NCBI GenBank assembly: GCA_037039925.1
Contig: JAXRKP010000682.1
Coordinates: 1 to 64,000, forward strand
Source: Doris montereyensis
Lineage: Eukaryota; Mollusca; Gastropoda; Nudibranchia; Dorididae
Direction: 5' to 3'
Length of the DNA: 64,000 nt
Shown here: piece after piece, positions 1-33,305 of the stretch
Layout: each line of letters opens with the position of its first letter
Numbering within the stretch: position 1 is the first letter of the stretch
Position numbers and translations under genes: made by a program
The notes under the pieces: generated by a model
Databases searched by the model: none
What the model was told of the DNA's origin: nothing
Seen by the model: the letters and a program-made list of their open reading frames with translations, nothing else

Positions 1-43
1 TATTTAAAATTGAACAATAAACAACAAAATAAGAAAACTATAC

Positions 44-19232
<19,189 letters not shown>

Positions 19233-19774
19233 AATGCTTTAATTCTAGAGAGAACACAATCAAAACATAATTCAGTGATTGAAAGTAAAAAACAAAAAAC
19301 AACTTTTTCTTTGAGAAATTTCTTTTTTTACTTGATGATCATTCTCAAAAATTATATTAAAATATGATGCAATAGTGTTAAATTAGTCAATGTTATAAAG
19401 TACTAGTATTACATGAGAATGGTACATTTTGATAATGTTGTATTTTTAACCAAATCTAGATTAAAAATCTTTAAAAAAAAATTGTTTTAATCGCTCTGTC
19501 AACATACCCACATGTAAACAGTAAAACAAAAATGTGTAAATGTGTGGCTTCTCCAAGGGAATTTGTTAAGTTTCTTTCTTTTTATTTTTCTTTTAAAATA
19601 CCTTTAAACTCAGCACTGACTGTTACTGATCAACTAAAAAAATGCATAACTTGTAGCGTGACCTTTTGAAGTCAAATTTAAAAATACCTCTGATTCAGAT
19701 GTCATCAAATAATTATAATCCCTTCAGAAAATTTGAAGCACGGATTAACGATCAACTAGGAGATTTAGAGGATT

Positions 19775-20550
19775 TATACCAGGAAGAAGTGTACAATATC
19801 ACCTATTCATAATTTTAAAAAATGAAATAAAAACTCCTTGAGAAACATTGACGGCACCTATTGACTTAGAAAAGGTATTTGACACTACGCAAAGGGGATG
19901 AACTATGGCATTCTTTACAAGAATATAATGCCAGATTGAATAAAAACCATAAAAAATATAAAGAATTTGACAGACATAGGAATTAGACAGGGCTGTTTCG
20001 AAAGTCCCTTTTGTTTATCTAATTGATGGATTCAGCCACCAAAGCAACCTTAAAACTAAAGAAAAAGATTGTAGGTATGTGGAAGCTCAAACCAGTAAAT
20101 GTTTCAATGCTTTCATTTGCTGATGATTTAGCTCAATTTGGAAAATCAGAAAGTAGCATTCAGTATATTATCAACATGCTGAATAATGTACTTAAAAAAG
20201 AGGAATAAAAATGTGAGAGAAAATAAAAACAATGTTAGTAAATAGGGAAACTAAAACACAAAGCCTTTAACTGGACAGGGAAAAGTTATAACAAATTCAA
20301 AGCTACAATCACTTAGCAGTATTGATTTAACTCAGAGGGAAAACTAAGGGAAGAAATCAACCAGAATCCAAAAGGCAATGAAAATATACAACCATCTAGA
20401 AAAGGCATTTGTAGGTGAATAAGAATTGTCAACAAAAACCAAAATAGCAGTATATATATATACAAGACAGTTTATGGTCCTCCCTCCTCTATGGCAGTGA
20501 AACCTGGACCTCAGACAGTAGGGAATACAGCAGAGCAGCTGAATTGAAAT
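19775..20550 (+). mobile_element. RTE-like LINE fragment (left)
   Basis: Decayed RT segment with LEKVFDT, IGIRQGC-like remnants and [23 protein letters not shown] split over frames; this copy still has FADD. Then the [15 protein letters not shown] region up to about 20550, where a CR1-like element begins. It lies upstream of receptor exon 1, opposite to the gene. Confidence 0.7.
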
Positions 20551-22084
20551 ATCACATCTATCGTTAATGAAAAACCTTGAAAACATGACCTCCCCCCGAC
20601 TGTCTAAAGAAAGCTTCTGTTACTCTTTTAAAGAAAAAAACCATCGCTTGACAAACGGAATTAAAGAACTATCGCCCTGTGTCAAATTTAAATTTTTGTG
20701 TCATAGCTCATCGAAAAATAGTATTTAATAGCATCAACACCCACATCCATCTGAGTGGTGAGAGTGCCAAATTTCAGTGGGCATATAACAAGGCTCCTTC
20801 AACGGAAACAGCGCTCATTCGTGTCCTTAATGACATTGCCACAGAAGTCAACAACCAGAAATGCGTCCATGCTGGTACTGCTTGACCTAAGCACTGCATT
20901 CGATACGATCGACCAAGCATTACTCATATCTCGTCTTGAGAAACGCTTCAACATCTCAGGTACTGCTTTTAAATGGCTAAACAGTTACTTGTTTAATAGA
21001 ACCCAAATCGTTACCATTAACATTAAATCGACAGAAATGATCCCAAAATATGGTGTACCCCATGTTCAATACTCAGACCATTGCTCTTCAGTATGTACAC
21101 TACACCGCTAAGCGATGTTATAACTGATCAGGGACTCCAGTTTCATCTATATGCCGACGATACACAAATTTACATCCCTTCGTCCTCTGATGATGAAATA
21201 AGAGCCAAATTACAAATGGAATCCTGCATCAAAGACATCAGAGAATGGATGGGGAAAATAAACTGAAATTGGACAGAACTTATAACTTTCAGCTCAAAGT
21301 AAACTCTTCGGAAAATCAATGTGAACAACATTCTTGTTGGCAAAAATACCATCAAAGCCAGTGGATCTGTCACAAATCTAGGTTTCCTCTTGACCAAACT
21401 TTACCAATGGACGACACATCAACAAAATCAAACAGAAATGCTACATAAAGCTCAGATGTATCCACAAAATTGGTCAGTATTAAAATGAAGAAATGACCAA
21501 CTGTTGGTACAAGAAGCATTTGTCATCGGTCGTCTTGACTACTGCAATGCTCTACTTTTACAACATCCCAACTCATCAAATGAAAAATCTAAAAAAATCC
21601 TAAATCAGTGTGCATGTGTTGTCACCAAAACAAAATCAAGAGACCACATCATGCCAGTTTTGTAAAACCTTCACTGGCTTTCAGTTCATAAACGCATCAA
21701 ATTTAAGATCGCATGCACTGTATTCAACTCATTACATGGAACAGCACCTGAATATCTTGCTAAGCTATTACACTCTTACCATCTACCACGTACACTGAGG
21801 TCAGAGAGTAAATTCCTCCTTACCACACCTATTCCAAACACAAAAATAGGCGAGAAAGCCTTCTCATTCAATGGACCCAAAATCTTGAACTCTCTTCTAA
21901 CCTCCATCAAAAACAGCCAAAACATTTTTTACTTTAAGAAAGTGCTGAAGACATATTTTTTTTGAGAGACATATTTGGGAACTTGTCAATTGACTCAATT
22001 GTGGATTATTGCCATTATAAAACGCTTAGAGTATTTCTATGTATAAAAGCGCTCTATAAATCTAAACTTATTATTATTATTATC
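20550..22084 (+). mobile_element. CR1-like LINE, RT to 3' end (left)
   Basis: Starts with PDCLKKASVTLLLKKK and NYRPVSNLNFCV, then [44 protein letters not shown] (decayed GVPQGS) and [14 protein letters not shown]. These are CR1/Jockey-type RT blocks. It ends in GCGCTCTATAAATCTAAA followed by (TTA)n, a 3' end seen in CR1/L2 elements. Frameshifts show it is inactive. Confidence 0.75.
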
Positions 22085-23414
22085 ATCTCTCAGAAAAGAA
22101 GTAGAGAATATATTACATTTTGTCTTCTATCGGACAAGTAACATTTAAATCAGTCAAGGACATGTCCACATACTTATTCGAAGGGAAACCATAATTCATA
22201 CGTCTCACAAGAGTGAAAGAAGAACAAACATTTTTTTTTATTGTGTTTTCATCCTTTTTGGGGTGGGGGGCATCTACTGCATCTTTTCGAGGCCATACTC
22301 ACTTAATGTGTTGATGAAAGTTCTGATTCAGATGATCTTAGTGAATCGGATCTATACAAGTTGGCAGGTTGGGGGATGGTAGATAGATATTAAGATAATA
22401 GTATGGTCCCGACTATGGCTATGGTACTCCATCCCTGGTAACGTATTGTGTCAACACTTAACATATATAATATCTAAACAATTTTAAACAACAAACGTGA
22501 GGACAATTTAACTTTAAGTCCAATTGTAACCCCTAACGTACTAAGAACCCTGAGCCCAACCGCAACATTTTCTCCATGATGTTGTTTATCCTTCACAACA
22601 CTACCAGCACTTTTTAGATAAAAAATTAATTACATTGCCAACTTTCAATTTTCAATGTTGTTGTTGCTCCTTTCTTCATTCTTCTACCTGAAAATTCAAA
22701 GGCTGCCAGCAAATTAAATCATTCATTTACTTATTCTCACTTAAAACTTTATAATATCCAACATGCTAAATCTAGATCTCTAGAGCTAGATTCTAGATCT
22801 AATCGAATGTTTATGCTACACAGAAAATGTTAAACGCATTAAATACATTAGAAAGTCTTTGATACGTACCATTTCAGATGTACTGTTTCCGAGACTAAAT
22901 GTCCCTTTCAAGAAAAATAAAGTATCCTTCAATCAGCTGTGGGATTTAGTGCTAATCTATCACTAAATTAAAAGGATGGTTTGGGGAGCGAATACAATTC
23001 TTTCGAAATAGTAAAACTGAGTGTCCAAACACGAAACCGGTGACACTCGTAAGTATCAAACCTTACACACTTCGGCCCAGCCCTAGCAGATGCGCACCTG
23101 AATGGGTGTGCGACTGTGAAGTCGAGAGAATCAGCTAAAAATAACCAGCCATAATGTGTTGACAATACTTCGAACGAGAACTGACTTCTTTCAAAACCAG
23201 TCTGACAGGTTTGTTCAAAGTTTCATTTTAGCATCAGGGAGCAACCAAAGTCAAGGGACGCTACTCTGCAAAACTTTACCAGCTGCTTGATTGGTAGTGC
23301 ACTCTCTTCTCATTTGCGATTTGCGTGTGAGGCGATGACACCGATCGCCCAAGGATTGTTTTTTCTGTCAAATTCTCTTAGTTCCTACGGTCTTTTAATA
23401 TTTTTTATGTCATT
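22085..23414. other. Region upstream of the receptor gene (left; mirror 41400-42734)
   Basis: Holds the candidate 5' exon donor near 22864-22869 (mirror 41942-41947) and a somewhat GC-richer stretch at 23030-23110 with several CpG. A promoter could lie here; no core element is recognisable. Confidence 0.35.
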
Positions 23415-23660
23415 ATTCATCACTACTGGCATTAGTGAAGACAATCAGTGAGGCAAGGTGCATGTCAAAAGTGAAGGAAATGACATTTAATAATATTAAA
23501 GCCTCATAGAACAAAGACGAGACAAATTTTAATACAGGGAATAGATCTAGACAAAAACTATCCTCGCCACTGCAGGGATTGAAACCGCGACCTCCGTGGC
23601 AGCACCCATCACCTCGCCATGAAAAAGAAAGCGTGCTTGTTAGCTCGGTAGTAGTAGTAG
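23415..23660 (-). mobile_element. SINE family B (left, copy 1)
   Basis: Same body as the spacer copy (AATGACATTTAATAATATT on plus) and tRNA-like GGTCGCGGTTTCAATCCC on minus. Upstream of the receptor gene. Confidence 0.55.
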
Positions 23661-24029
23661 TAAAAGATAAAGATTTATAGTCCATACCCCTGCACAAGTG
23701 CACGCTCACCGACTACATCATTTATATCACAACATTGCATTTCATTCAAAGTTTTTTCTCAAATCCCGGGGTGGGGCATATAGCACACAAAAAGCCATAC
23801 TAACACTCAAACTAGATCTTTCTATTCCTATAGCTGGGTGCTCATTCACACCTGAGACAAGTGAGGAAATTAGAGTGAAATACCTTTCCTAAGAGAACAA
23901 CATTGTAAAAAAACCCCCCACCTGTGCCAGGTTGCTTAGTACTAGTAATAGTTAAGTAGTCTCCGCCAAAATGCACGGTCCACGGTGAAAAATCATTGTA
24001 TTTTTTGACTTGATTTGATTGCCGAGTTC

Positions 24030-24031
24030 CT

Positions 24032-24063
<32 letters not shown>

Positions 24064-24064
24064 A

Positions 24065-24098
<34 letters not shown>

Positions 24099-24150
24099 TG
24101 CTGTTGTATTAGCAACAGCAACACTACTAGCAGTAGTAGTAGTAAGTGGT
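24030..24150. repeat. (TAG)n microsatellite (left)
   Basis: TAG units broken by TTGCTGTTGTATTAGCAACAG, an internal palindrome. Abuts SINE A copy 3. Confidence 0.9.
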
Positions 24151-24454
24151 AGTAGTCCAGAGACAAGTTGCACCACGGCCTCTCAATCAAAAGGTGATGG
24201 GTTCTGTCCCATAACGGTTGAACAATTTTCTCGAGTTTTTTCAAACAAAATCTACCCCCTGGCCCAGATAGGTAGATCGACACCTAGTCTCATCGGAGAC
24301 AAGTGATAAAAAGGAGCCATGTGTGCAGATCACAACACTCTTTGCACGTTAAAGATCCCTTGGCTATTTACATGACAGCCGGCGAAATTGGAAAATCCTG
24401 CCAAAAACTCCGAAATGACCATAGTTGTGGATGTGGGTAAATCAAATTAAAATA
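24150..24454 (+). mobile_element. SINE family A (left, copy 3)
   Basis: Preceded by (TAG)n. Head AGTAGTCCAGAGACAAG, B-box-like GGGTTCTGTCCC, middle GCACGTTAAAGATCCCTTGG, tail GGGTAAATCAAATTAAAAT. Confidence 0.6.
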
Positions 24455-24604
24455 AACAAAGATGAGAGAGAATTGAAAAAATGTTTGTGTTTTTTCTTTT
24501 TTTATATGTGCTCTTGATTTGGAAGTGGGGGGGGGGGAGATACGATTTCTGATAGAAGGTATCAGGGGGAGCCGTCAAAAAAAGTTGAAGAACCCTTGTT
24601 TTAA

Positions 24605-24745
24605 ACATTAGATGCCCGGAATGATCTTTCTCCAGCATTAAACATTGTTTTAGCTGTTCACTTATCATTCAATGCATTCTATTTACATGAAAACCATCTC
24701 AGTTATTTATTTCAGTCTTAGCCAGTAATTTTGTCTCAAGTATTG
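24605..24745 (-). mobile_element. RTE-like LINE 3' scrap (left)
   Basis: Short piece matching the 3' part of the RTE-like LINE: on the minus strand ATGTAAATAGAATGCATTG and GAAAGATCATTCCGGGCAT. Confidence 0.5.
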
Positions 24746-25049
24746 CAGGTTGGAACTAATTTTTAATCATTACTATGTATTCTGTCCAAAACAAAATTTA
24801 CTTTTGACAAATTATCCTAAAATACTATCATTTACGATGTTTCAAAATGTGTTGTTTATTTTTTTACAATTAATTCGGAAGAGACTACATATATATATAT
24901 ATATATATCCAAATGTCCACCTAGTCTCTGCCACTAGGGTGACATCCAAGCACACCAATAGAAATAGAACAAGCAAAAGTGCGACATTGCATACTCCTTC
25001 GTCAGCAACACACGAGGAATGTCTACACAGAGTGAAGAGGAAAGAAATG

Positions 25050-25215
25050 ATAGGAGGAGACAAACAGTGAAGACAAGAGACTTGTTGAAAGCTAAGGAAA
25101 TGACATTAAATAAAAGTCCCATAAGAACAAAGATGAAACACATACAAGGGAATAGACAGAAGCAACCTTGGCCACCATGGGGGTTGAACCCGCGACCTCT
25201 GCGCCGGCAGAGAAA
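25050..25215 (-). mobile_element. SINE family B (left, copy 2)
   Basis: On minus: GCCGGCGCAGAGGTCGCGG, then GGGTTCAACCCCC (B box), then TTTAATGTCATTTCCTTAGC. Same body as the other family B copies. Confidence 0.5.
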
Positions 25216-25744
25216 AGAGAAGCGAGTCGAGAGGGAGAAGAGTCCAGAAAGGAAAAGATCTATTATTATTCTTATTATGATGTAAATCTACCAGAATCGG
25301 GACAAGTTAAACCTGACAATACAATTATAGTAGAAAGAAGTTAGGCCTCACAACACACAACAAATTACACATCTGTTTGGGTTCCAATAGCCCATGATTA
25401 AGTAGAATGAGAGAGGAGTTGTGAATTGCGCTTACGATCGAGATGCCACCATGGCTGGTGTCAAAGCTATTTTTAAGATAAATGCAGAAGTGGTGATGTA
25501 GTATGTTTAGATGCCCCTCCCCCTAATGACAGGGATAAATATATCTGAATGTCTACATAGTTTCTTCAAATGGTTTCCTTTAAACTGTTTTTATATATAG
25601 TCGATTAGCACCATCTAAAAAAAAAAAAATATAGCATGATTGAAGCAATACAAAAAGTTCAACCAGTAGCGATTTTCGACATCATGTCAATTTTTGAAAA
25701 AAAAAGAAAACTTGCGGCGAAATTTGACAAAATATAGTAAGGGA

Positions 25745-25875
25745 TCTGCTCACCTTTTTTCGATGCTGGGTCGACAGAGGCGGCCAGAAAATTTTGCCTG
25801 GACTGGAAATCCAAACTCGGTACCGATGGTATTCATTCTCTTCTCTAATGACTCAGCTGCTACGCTCACATGCAG
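25745..25875 (-). mobile_element. tRNA-like SINE head, family C (left)
   Basis: Mirror of 38935-39070; here the A-box region differs (GAGTCATTAG in place of GAGTCGGTAG). Confidence 0.35.
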
Positions 25876-25989
25876 GTATACAACTCGTCCGAAAAGAGGG
25901 ATTGCTGTTTAGCAGTTGCTTCCCTTCAATTTTGATTTCAGCTCAGTATAATGTAAGTGTAATGGTCCTTACTCATTGTTGATGGAAAC

Positions 25990-27321
25990 TGAATAACTTT
26001 GATCATTATAATTATATTGGAAACGGAATATGTTATCAAACCTATTATGGTAGATGGATGCAATGACAATTTATGTAGTCTTCATCTACAGATGTATACA
26101 TTCAAAATGAAAAATACATGACATGTTGGGTACAATCATAATCTACATGTGCTCCAAATACTCCAATCAAATAAAAGTATTATATTATTTTACATTTATT
26201 TGAATAGATCAATTAAAAAAACCCATTCATTACTGTTTATTCTCGTTTTAAACAAAAATGCTGTGATATAACGCATGTTTTCGTTTTTTAACGTCTTTGG
26301 TGTTTTGAACAAGCATGTTTGTGTTCTACGCTTGTTTTTTTTAACGATTGTTCACTAAACAGATACTGTATTTCATATTATTCATAAATATGTTGTGACC
26401 TTAACATTAGACTCATTTTGTGACCTTAACATTAGACTCATTACAACTAGAGTTTGGATATTTATAAGCGAAATTGACAAAGGTATCTGTAGGATTTCAT
26501 AGTCAGTTCAATCATGATTGTTTTATTTGTGGAGTTTGACTGAGGTACATGTACCAATACCAAGTCAGATCTCATTCCACTCGTCCTAATAACATGGGGA
26601 TGAACCACCCCAGTCTGGAAGGTCTGCTGAGAGGCTACAATCATCAACTCCGTCTAGTATACACGGTTGGTTGGATGGCAGTGATGTTCACATGTTTTCC
26701 TATCCATGTCATGGCTTTTCCAGGCTGATGATGTGATGGTGTTTTTTTTGTGTTTTCCTGTAGCCAACCTTATGAATAGGATTGATGCTAGTTCCTAAAG
26801 AATATGGTTCTGTATCCATGTGTACCGACCCTGTGCTAAGTCAGTTTGGCATGAACGGAGTTTTACTAAGGATACGTTGAACAGTTTGGTTGCTTTGGCA
26901 CAATGGGCAGGTAGCATCGTTTGTATCCCCCCCAAACAAGCCTGCATTTGAAGGTCATACTACTACTACTACTACTACTACTACATGTATTACTACACTG
27001 ATCAAATTTTCTAACGTATTTGTAATGGCGCCAGTTGTCATAGAGCGAGCCTACTTCTATCAGTAGTATCATGTCTTATGTCCATTTTTGCTCAAGATGT
27101 GTAAGAAAATTACTATACATACAATTATTCTCAATTACACCCCTTGATTTCAAGTGTGATGAGGTCAAAAGATGCCAGTCTCGAAGTGGGTCATTTCAAT
27201 TTTCTATAGAAATATTACACTTTTGCTTTAATGATTTTATTTCAAGGGGATAATCTATTATGTTCTAGTTCTAGAGACAAATGTGGTTTGAGGTAGCATT
27301 TGTGTAATTTCAGTGTTTCAG
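25990..27321. other. Inner end of left arm (mirror 37483-38815)
   Basis: AT-rich. Contains a 25-bp direct duplication (TTGTGACCTTAACATTAGAC) near 26394-26444 and a short (CTA)n run at 26958. No gene recognised. Confidence 0.5.
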
Positions 27322-28536
27322 TTCTTAATGATTACAACAATTCTATGATTTACAATCCAAAGCTTACGTTTTTCATTGAAGCTCAGATTTAGCTTTGATT
27401 TGTATTTAAACTATATTAACTGCTCTAACTCAATTTCAATCTCAATTGCTGAATTTTACAGTTCGTCAACATATGTAAATGTGTTTAGTGTCTGAACTAA
27501 AATATTATAAATTAGACTTTTTTGTATTTTTTACACTAGATTGTTAACATGTCAAAGAGCTATTTTTTTTATTGTACACGAAAACATTTTTGTGTTGCTT
27601 TTAATTATTCTTTCCCATGATCTACATCATAATTTGGAATCATTACAGTCATCCTTTTGATACATTTTATTGAAAATAATGTAATTGCCTTCAAGTTGAT
27701 TTCGAAATTGTTTACACTTTTTATCCACAACTGACTGTTGCAATGCATAATATATATATATTTTTGTTTGTATAGGGATAATATCTAGCTGTAAGTTGAT
27801 TTGTGTTTCATTTTCTAACTCTATTGGTTATTGATTTATCGTGGATTTTGAAAGCGAAAATATAAACATTTTCACTTTTTCCCAAAACCGCCATTTCAAA
27901 GCTTCATTTAAAACAACATTCTTACAGAAATGGCTTGGAAGAATTAGACATAGTCTACGGTATGTTGTGGATATATTTATTCAGTTTTAGCCTTTAATTA
28001 GTCAATTATGCACATATAAAGGATCCAAAATGACTCTTTTACCCAGGTTCATGGTAATCTACGTTGTTTTTTTCTAAGTTTTGCGTATTTTTTTCTGATT
28101 CATGACTTTATACCTCTATTAATATTCATTAGAATGTATTTTCCTTTTGTTATACAATACATCTCACTTGAAACTTGTAGAATAATACTATAATTACTAA
28201 TCTTTATTATTTCTGATGTCTTAATTATAATATGTTGAAAATGGACTAAAATATTTTTTTCAAAATTGTGAATAATATTTTAAAATAAATTTTAAAAAGT
28301 CACAACTTTGTTATTTCTCAGTAACTTCTGTTGAAATAAAGTTTGTTTTGCATATTTTGTCAATTTCTGTTTGAACATAATATTGTATTCAACATTTGAA
28401 AAAAATTAGTTTGAATACCTAGTACTGTGTCGTAAGTGTAAGATCACAGTAGGTGGTTCTGTTGAAAGTTAAGAAACAATTTGTTTTGAGATGTCTGAGT
28501 TTGACCCCCCCCCCCTAAAAATAATATTGTATTCAA

Positions 28537-28540
<4 letters not shown>
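27322..28540. other. AT-rich spacer sequence
   Basis: Very AT-rich, no coding motif, no repeat identified. Confidence 0.5.
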
Positions 28541-30179
<1,639 letters not shown>

Positions 30180-30720
30180 GACCATTACCAAAAGGATCAG
30201 GTGTAGAAGTGAGCCCTCTGGTTACAGGACTGTACAGAAAACATTCTAATAAGGACATGTCAGGAGTCGACAAATTTGATCAAGTTTCAACCTACTATTC
30301 TTACCTGTACAGGTGCCGCAAATTGTATATGATCCTGTTCCATTTCTTGATGGAAGTAGGACTTGTCAATTCATATGTTTTATTCAAAGCTGCTAATCCC
30401 ACAAGTAAGCTTTCATCTAAAAGATTCTGTGAAGGAGTCAGCATGTGCCTTATTGGCCCTCAGACTCTTTCACCGCACTGAAGCTACAAACAGACTTTTC
30501 CGACACCACCTCCTCATGCTGATCAAGCTCGTATTGGTGCCCCTCATTATCCATCCAAATATGAGGACAGTACATACAGGCCTAAATGTAAGGTATGTTC
30601 TACAATAAAAGTGAGGACCCAAACCCGTTTCTTCTGCAAGGAATGTGCAACACCCCTGTGTGTCCACCCGTGTTTCGGTATTTACCACACGGCCGTCAAT
30701 ATCGCTCAAGCAAGACAACG
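30180..30720 (+). mobile_element. piggyBac-like transposase remnant in the spacer
   Basis: Broken reading frames give KHSNKDMSGVDKFDQVSTYY, then FHFLMEVGLVNSYVLFKA and, after frameshifts, RPKCKVC, RTQTRFFCKECATPLCVHP and CFGIYHT. The first block matches the GVD..D(Q) segment of piggyBac transposases; the last matches the C-terminal cysteine-rich zinc-binding domain (C..C...FC..C...LC...CF..YH). The N-terminal half and terminal repeats were not recognised. It is dead. Confidence 0.8.
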
Positions 30721-31017
30721 TGAAGAAGACAATACATCCACAAGTGGCAGAAAAGAGCAAGACATGATTAAGAGATCCATACACGGAAATATCCGGCCTT
30801 TGTGGCACATGTTTTGCAGGAGGAAGACGGCAATAGCCGGCCTTCGCACTACGCAGTCTGTTAAGTGTTAGGAAGGACAGAAATAGCCTGGCGCCGTGTC
30901 ACATGTGTTAAGAGATAGCAAATCACTGTGAGGCAATTGAATTAGCTTTTTAAATGTCATGATTTTTAGTCAAGGGGTGCAACCAAAAGTTCTTGGTCGC
31001 GTGCCAATGTACGCCTT

Positions 31018-31400
31018 TTTATGCGGCACTTTATTGTGTAACATCTGCTAAAAAATAAACTTAAAGGCTTTATAATGAGTGAAGATGCACCACTGGAGCA
31101 TCTGCAGAGAGAGAGAGAAGAGTTCCCTGGCTGTTCCTGATAACGACTCCTCCCCATAATGCATTTGTCCATGGATCCCTGGTGCCTTTTTTTTTTGTTG
31201 ATGACTAGTAAAAAACCCCTCCTAATAGCGACGGATCGTGTGGGTGGATGAAAACCATTGACATGAAAATTTTTTTTGGTCCGTTTTCTGTTTTTGTTCT
31301 GTGATTGGAGATTTTTTCCATGCAATTATGTGTTTATTGTGTAACATGCTGCTAAAACCGATAAACTTAAAGGCTTCCCAATCGAGAACCAGTGAAGATG
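31018..31400. repeat. Pair of direct repeats in the spacer
   Basis: TTTATTGTGTAACAT...CTGCTAAAA...ATAAACTTAAAGGCTT occurs at about 31029-31075 and again at 31331-31376, each followed by AGTGAAGATGC. About 240 bp lie between them. May be the ends of a small element or a local duplication. Confidence 0.6.
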
Positions 31401-31539
31401 CGATTTAATAAATATCTGAATAACCATGTTTCCATAACGACATGAATGTCGGGTCCCGAGCAATGTCGTTATCGGGGGAAACCTATTTGTTTGTCTGAGT
31501 TCCTGTCAAAACGGCATTTCAAAGTTAGGGCCTTGAATG

Positions 31540-33050
31540 TCTGAAAATTTTTCTCAGAATAATGAAGTTCCACAAGGTAGCATTCTTTCTCCTGTAGTGT
31601 TTAACATAAAAATGAATACTATCACAAAGGCACTGCAAAGTACAAGTATTTCTTTTTGTACATGATTTTGCAATCTACATTGAGCAAACATTGCCATACC
31701 TTGAAAGATCAATGAAACTATGCATCATCAAGGTTGAAAAATGGGTAGTTGACAACAGTTTTAATTTCTCCGTGTCGAAAACTGTATGTGTCCATTTTCA
31801 TAACCAAAGAAATACATATATATGCTGAACTTAGTATTTATTTAAACAAAAACGCCTCTCAAAGTATCTAAGGAGACAACATTATTAGATGTCATCTTTG
31901 ACAGACAGCAGATTATCTTTTTTATCACATATTCAAAGGCTGTAAAAAAATTTTTAAAGGGCACTAAATCTTCTGTGAGTTGTGGGTCACATAGATTGGG
32001 GTGCCGACAAAACGCATTTGAATCTTCCCTTTCCTAGATATTTGAGACATCCAAAACTGCCCCACTGTTGGGCATTCAAATTCTCCCCCACATAGTACAG
32101 GCAAACATAAATTACAGGAAAAAAAATGATAGTAACTTTCCCCACCATAGACCAAAACCAATATAAATTTTAAGTTTTTATTTATAATCCAAATTCCCAA
32201 AAGACAAAATAGAATTCTTGCAGATGAAGGGTAAAGACAAACAATGAGGCAAGGGGCATGTCGAAAGTGAAGGAAATGATATTGAATAATATCAAAGCCC
32301 CATAGACAGAAAAAAACTTAACCATCATGAGGATCGAATCCGCCTAGCAATGAAAGGAAAACGTGCTACCAACCGAGCTAACTTCACTATGGGGCTCTGA
32401 TATTATTCGATGTCATTTCCTTCTGCAAATGAAGGATAATTTCCTTGACTGTTGTCATATCTATACAGTTGGCTCGAAAGAGAGTGAAAAAAAAGTGCTG
32501 CCATTTATTATCCGGAATCCTCGAAGAATGTGCGTCTAAAAGTAAATGATAATACATTTATTTTTAATACTGAATTGCACGCTATTCTTTTGGCTTTGAA
32601 TGATGTAAAAAGAAGTTGTTGAGAAGTTATCAGAATACATGAATTATAATCTGGACGGATAGTCTGTCTGCCCTTCAAGGTTTGAGAAATCCAGATGTAA
32701 AAATTAAATCATAGCACTAATTAAATTAGACCTTGTTGGAAAACAACATTAAGTTTGTCTGGATACCGGGACATGTGGGCATCAATAGAATTGAAAGTGC
32801 CGATAAATTAGCAAAACAGGCACGTTACGTTCCAAATATGTCAGCCCTTTAGGTTTTACTTGATCATGCAGATTTGAAAGTGTTAACCAATAACTATATT
32901 AACACAGCTTAGTAGGAGTGGGACCAAGAAGTTAATAACACTAATAACAGGCTCCATGAAGAGGTCCCAAAAATGACAGGAAGACCAGAAGAAAGAAAGT
33001 TAATACTATCATTTATCAATTAACTACTATACTAATTGAGATTAAAGTCA
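31540..33050 (+). mobile_element. Decayed LINE with RT and RNase H in the spacer
   Basis: At 31560-31620 NNEVPQGSILSPVVFNI is the RT block GVPQGS.L.P.LF.I. A decayed F.IYIEQTLPYLE follows. After an inserted SINE (32220-32425) an RNase H domain continues: YTVGSKESE, then LNTELHAILLALND, SLSALQGLRNP, and FVWIPGHVGINRIESADKLA near 32750-32840. This arrangement fits I- or Jockey-group elements that carry RNase H. Frame breaks are frequent. Confidence 0.75.
32220..32425 (-). mobile_element. SINE family B nested in the spacer LINE
   Basis: On the minus strand the head reads GTTAGCTCGGTTGGTAGCAC, a near-perfect tRNA A box, then GGATTCGATCC, a near-perfect B box. The body holds the AATATTATTCAATATCATTTCC-type segment, ending in CATTGTTTGTC. 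It splits the RNase H-bearing LINE. Flanks TGCAGATGAAGGGTA and TGCAAATGAAGGATA look like an imperfect 15-bp target duplication. Confidence 0.65.
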
Positions 33051-33245
33051 CTACCCCAAAGCTCTGCCTACCAAAATGTATTTTAAGCTCAAGGTATTTG
33101 GTGCAACCGTTCGGCATTCGAATTCTCCCCACATATATTACATGGAAATAAATGATCATAACTTTCCAAAACTACCAATACCATCGTGGTCATTTATTAA
33201 AATATGTTTTTATCTTTTCTCTCCTTTCTTGTTTTTATTCCACAG

Positions 33246-33305
33246 AAACTCTATGATGATATGAAAGATTCCTTTGGTCAACAGGGAGAAGAGGAAGAGG
33301 AATGA
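33246..33305 (+). CDS. Candidate terminal exon of an unidentified gene in the spacer
   Basis: A long pyrimidine tract ending TTATTCCACAG is followed by 19 codons, KLYDDMKDSFGQQGEEEEE, and a stop. The acidic end, strong acceptor, and an AATAAA 610 bases downstream look like the last exon of a real gene. The upstream exons were not found and are absent or lie outside the window if the spacer is an insertion. I do not recognise the protein. Confidence 0.45.
   Translation, partial: KLYDDMKDSFGQQGEEEEE

Noticed and set aside
26866..27253. Small frames near the inner junction, identical in both arms
   Set aside because: Conserved only because of the inverted repeat; they contain a (CTA)n run, and no motif or splice context supports coding.
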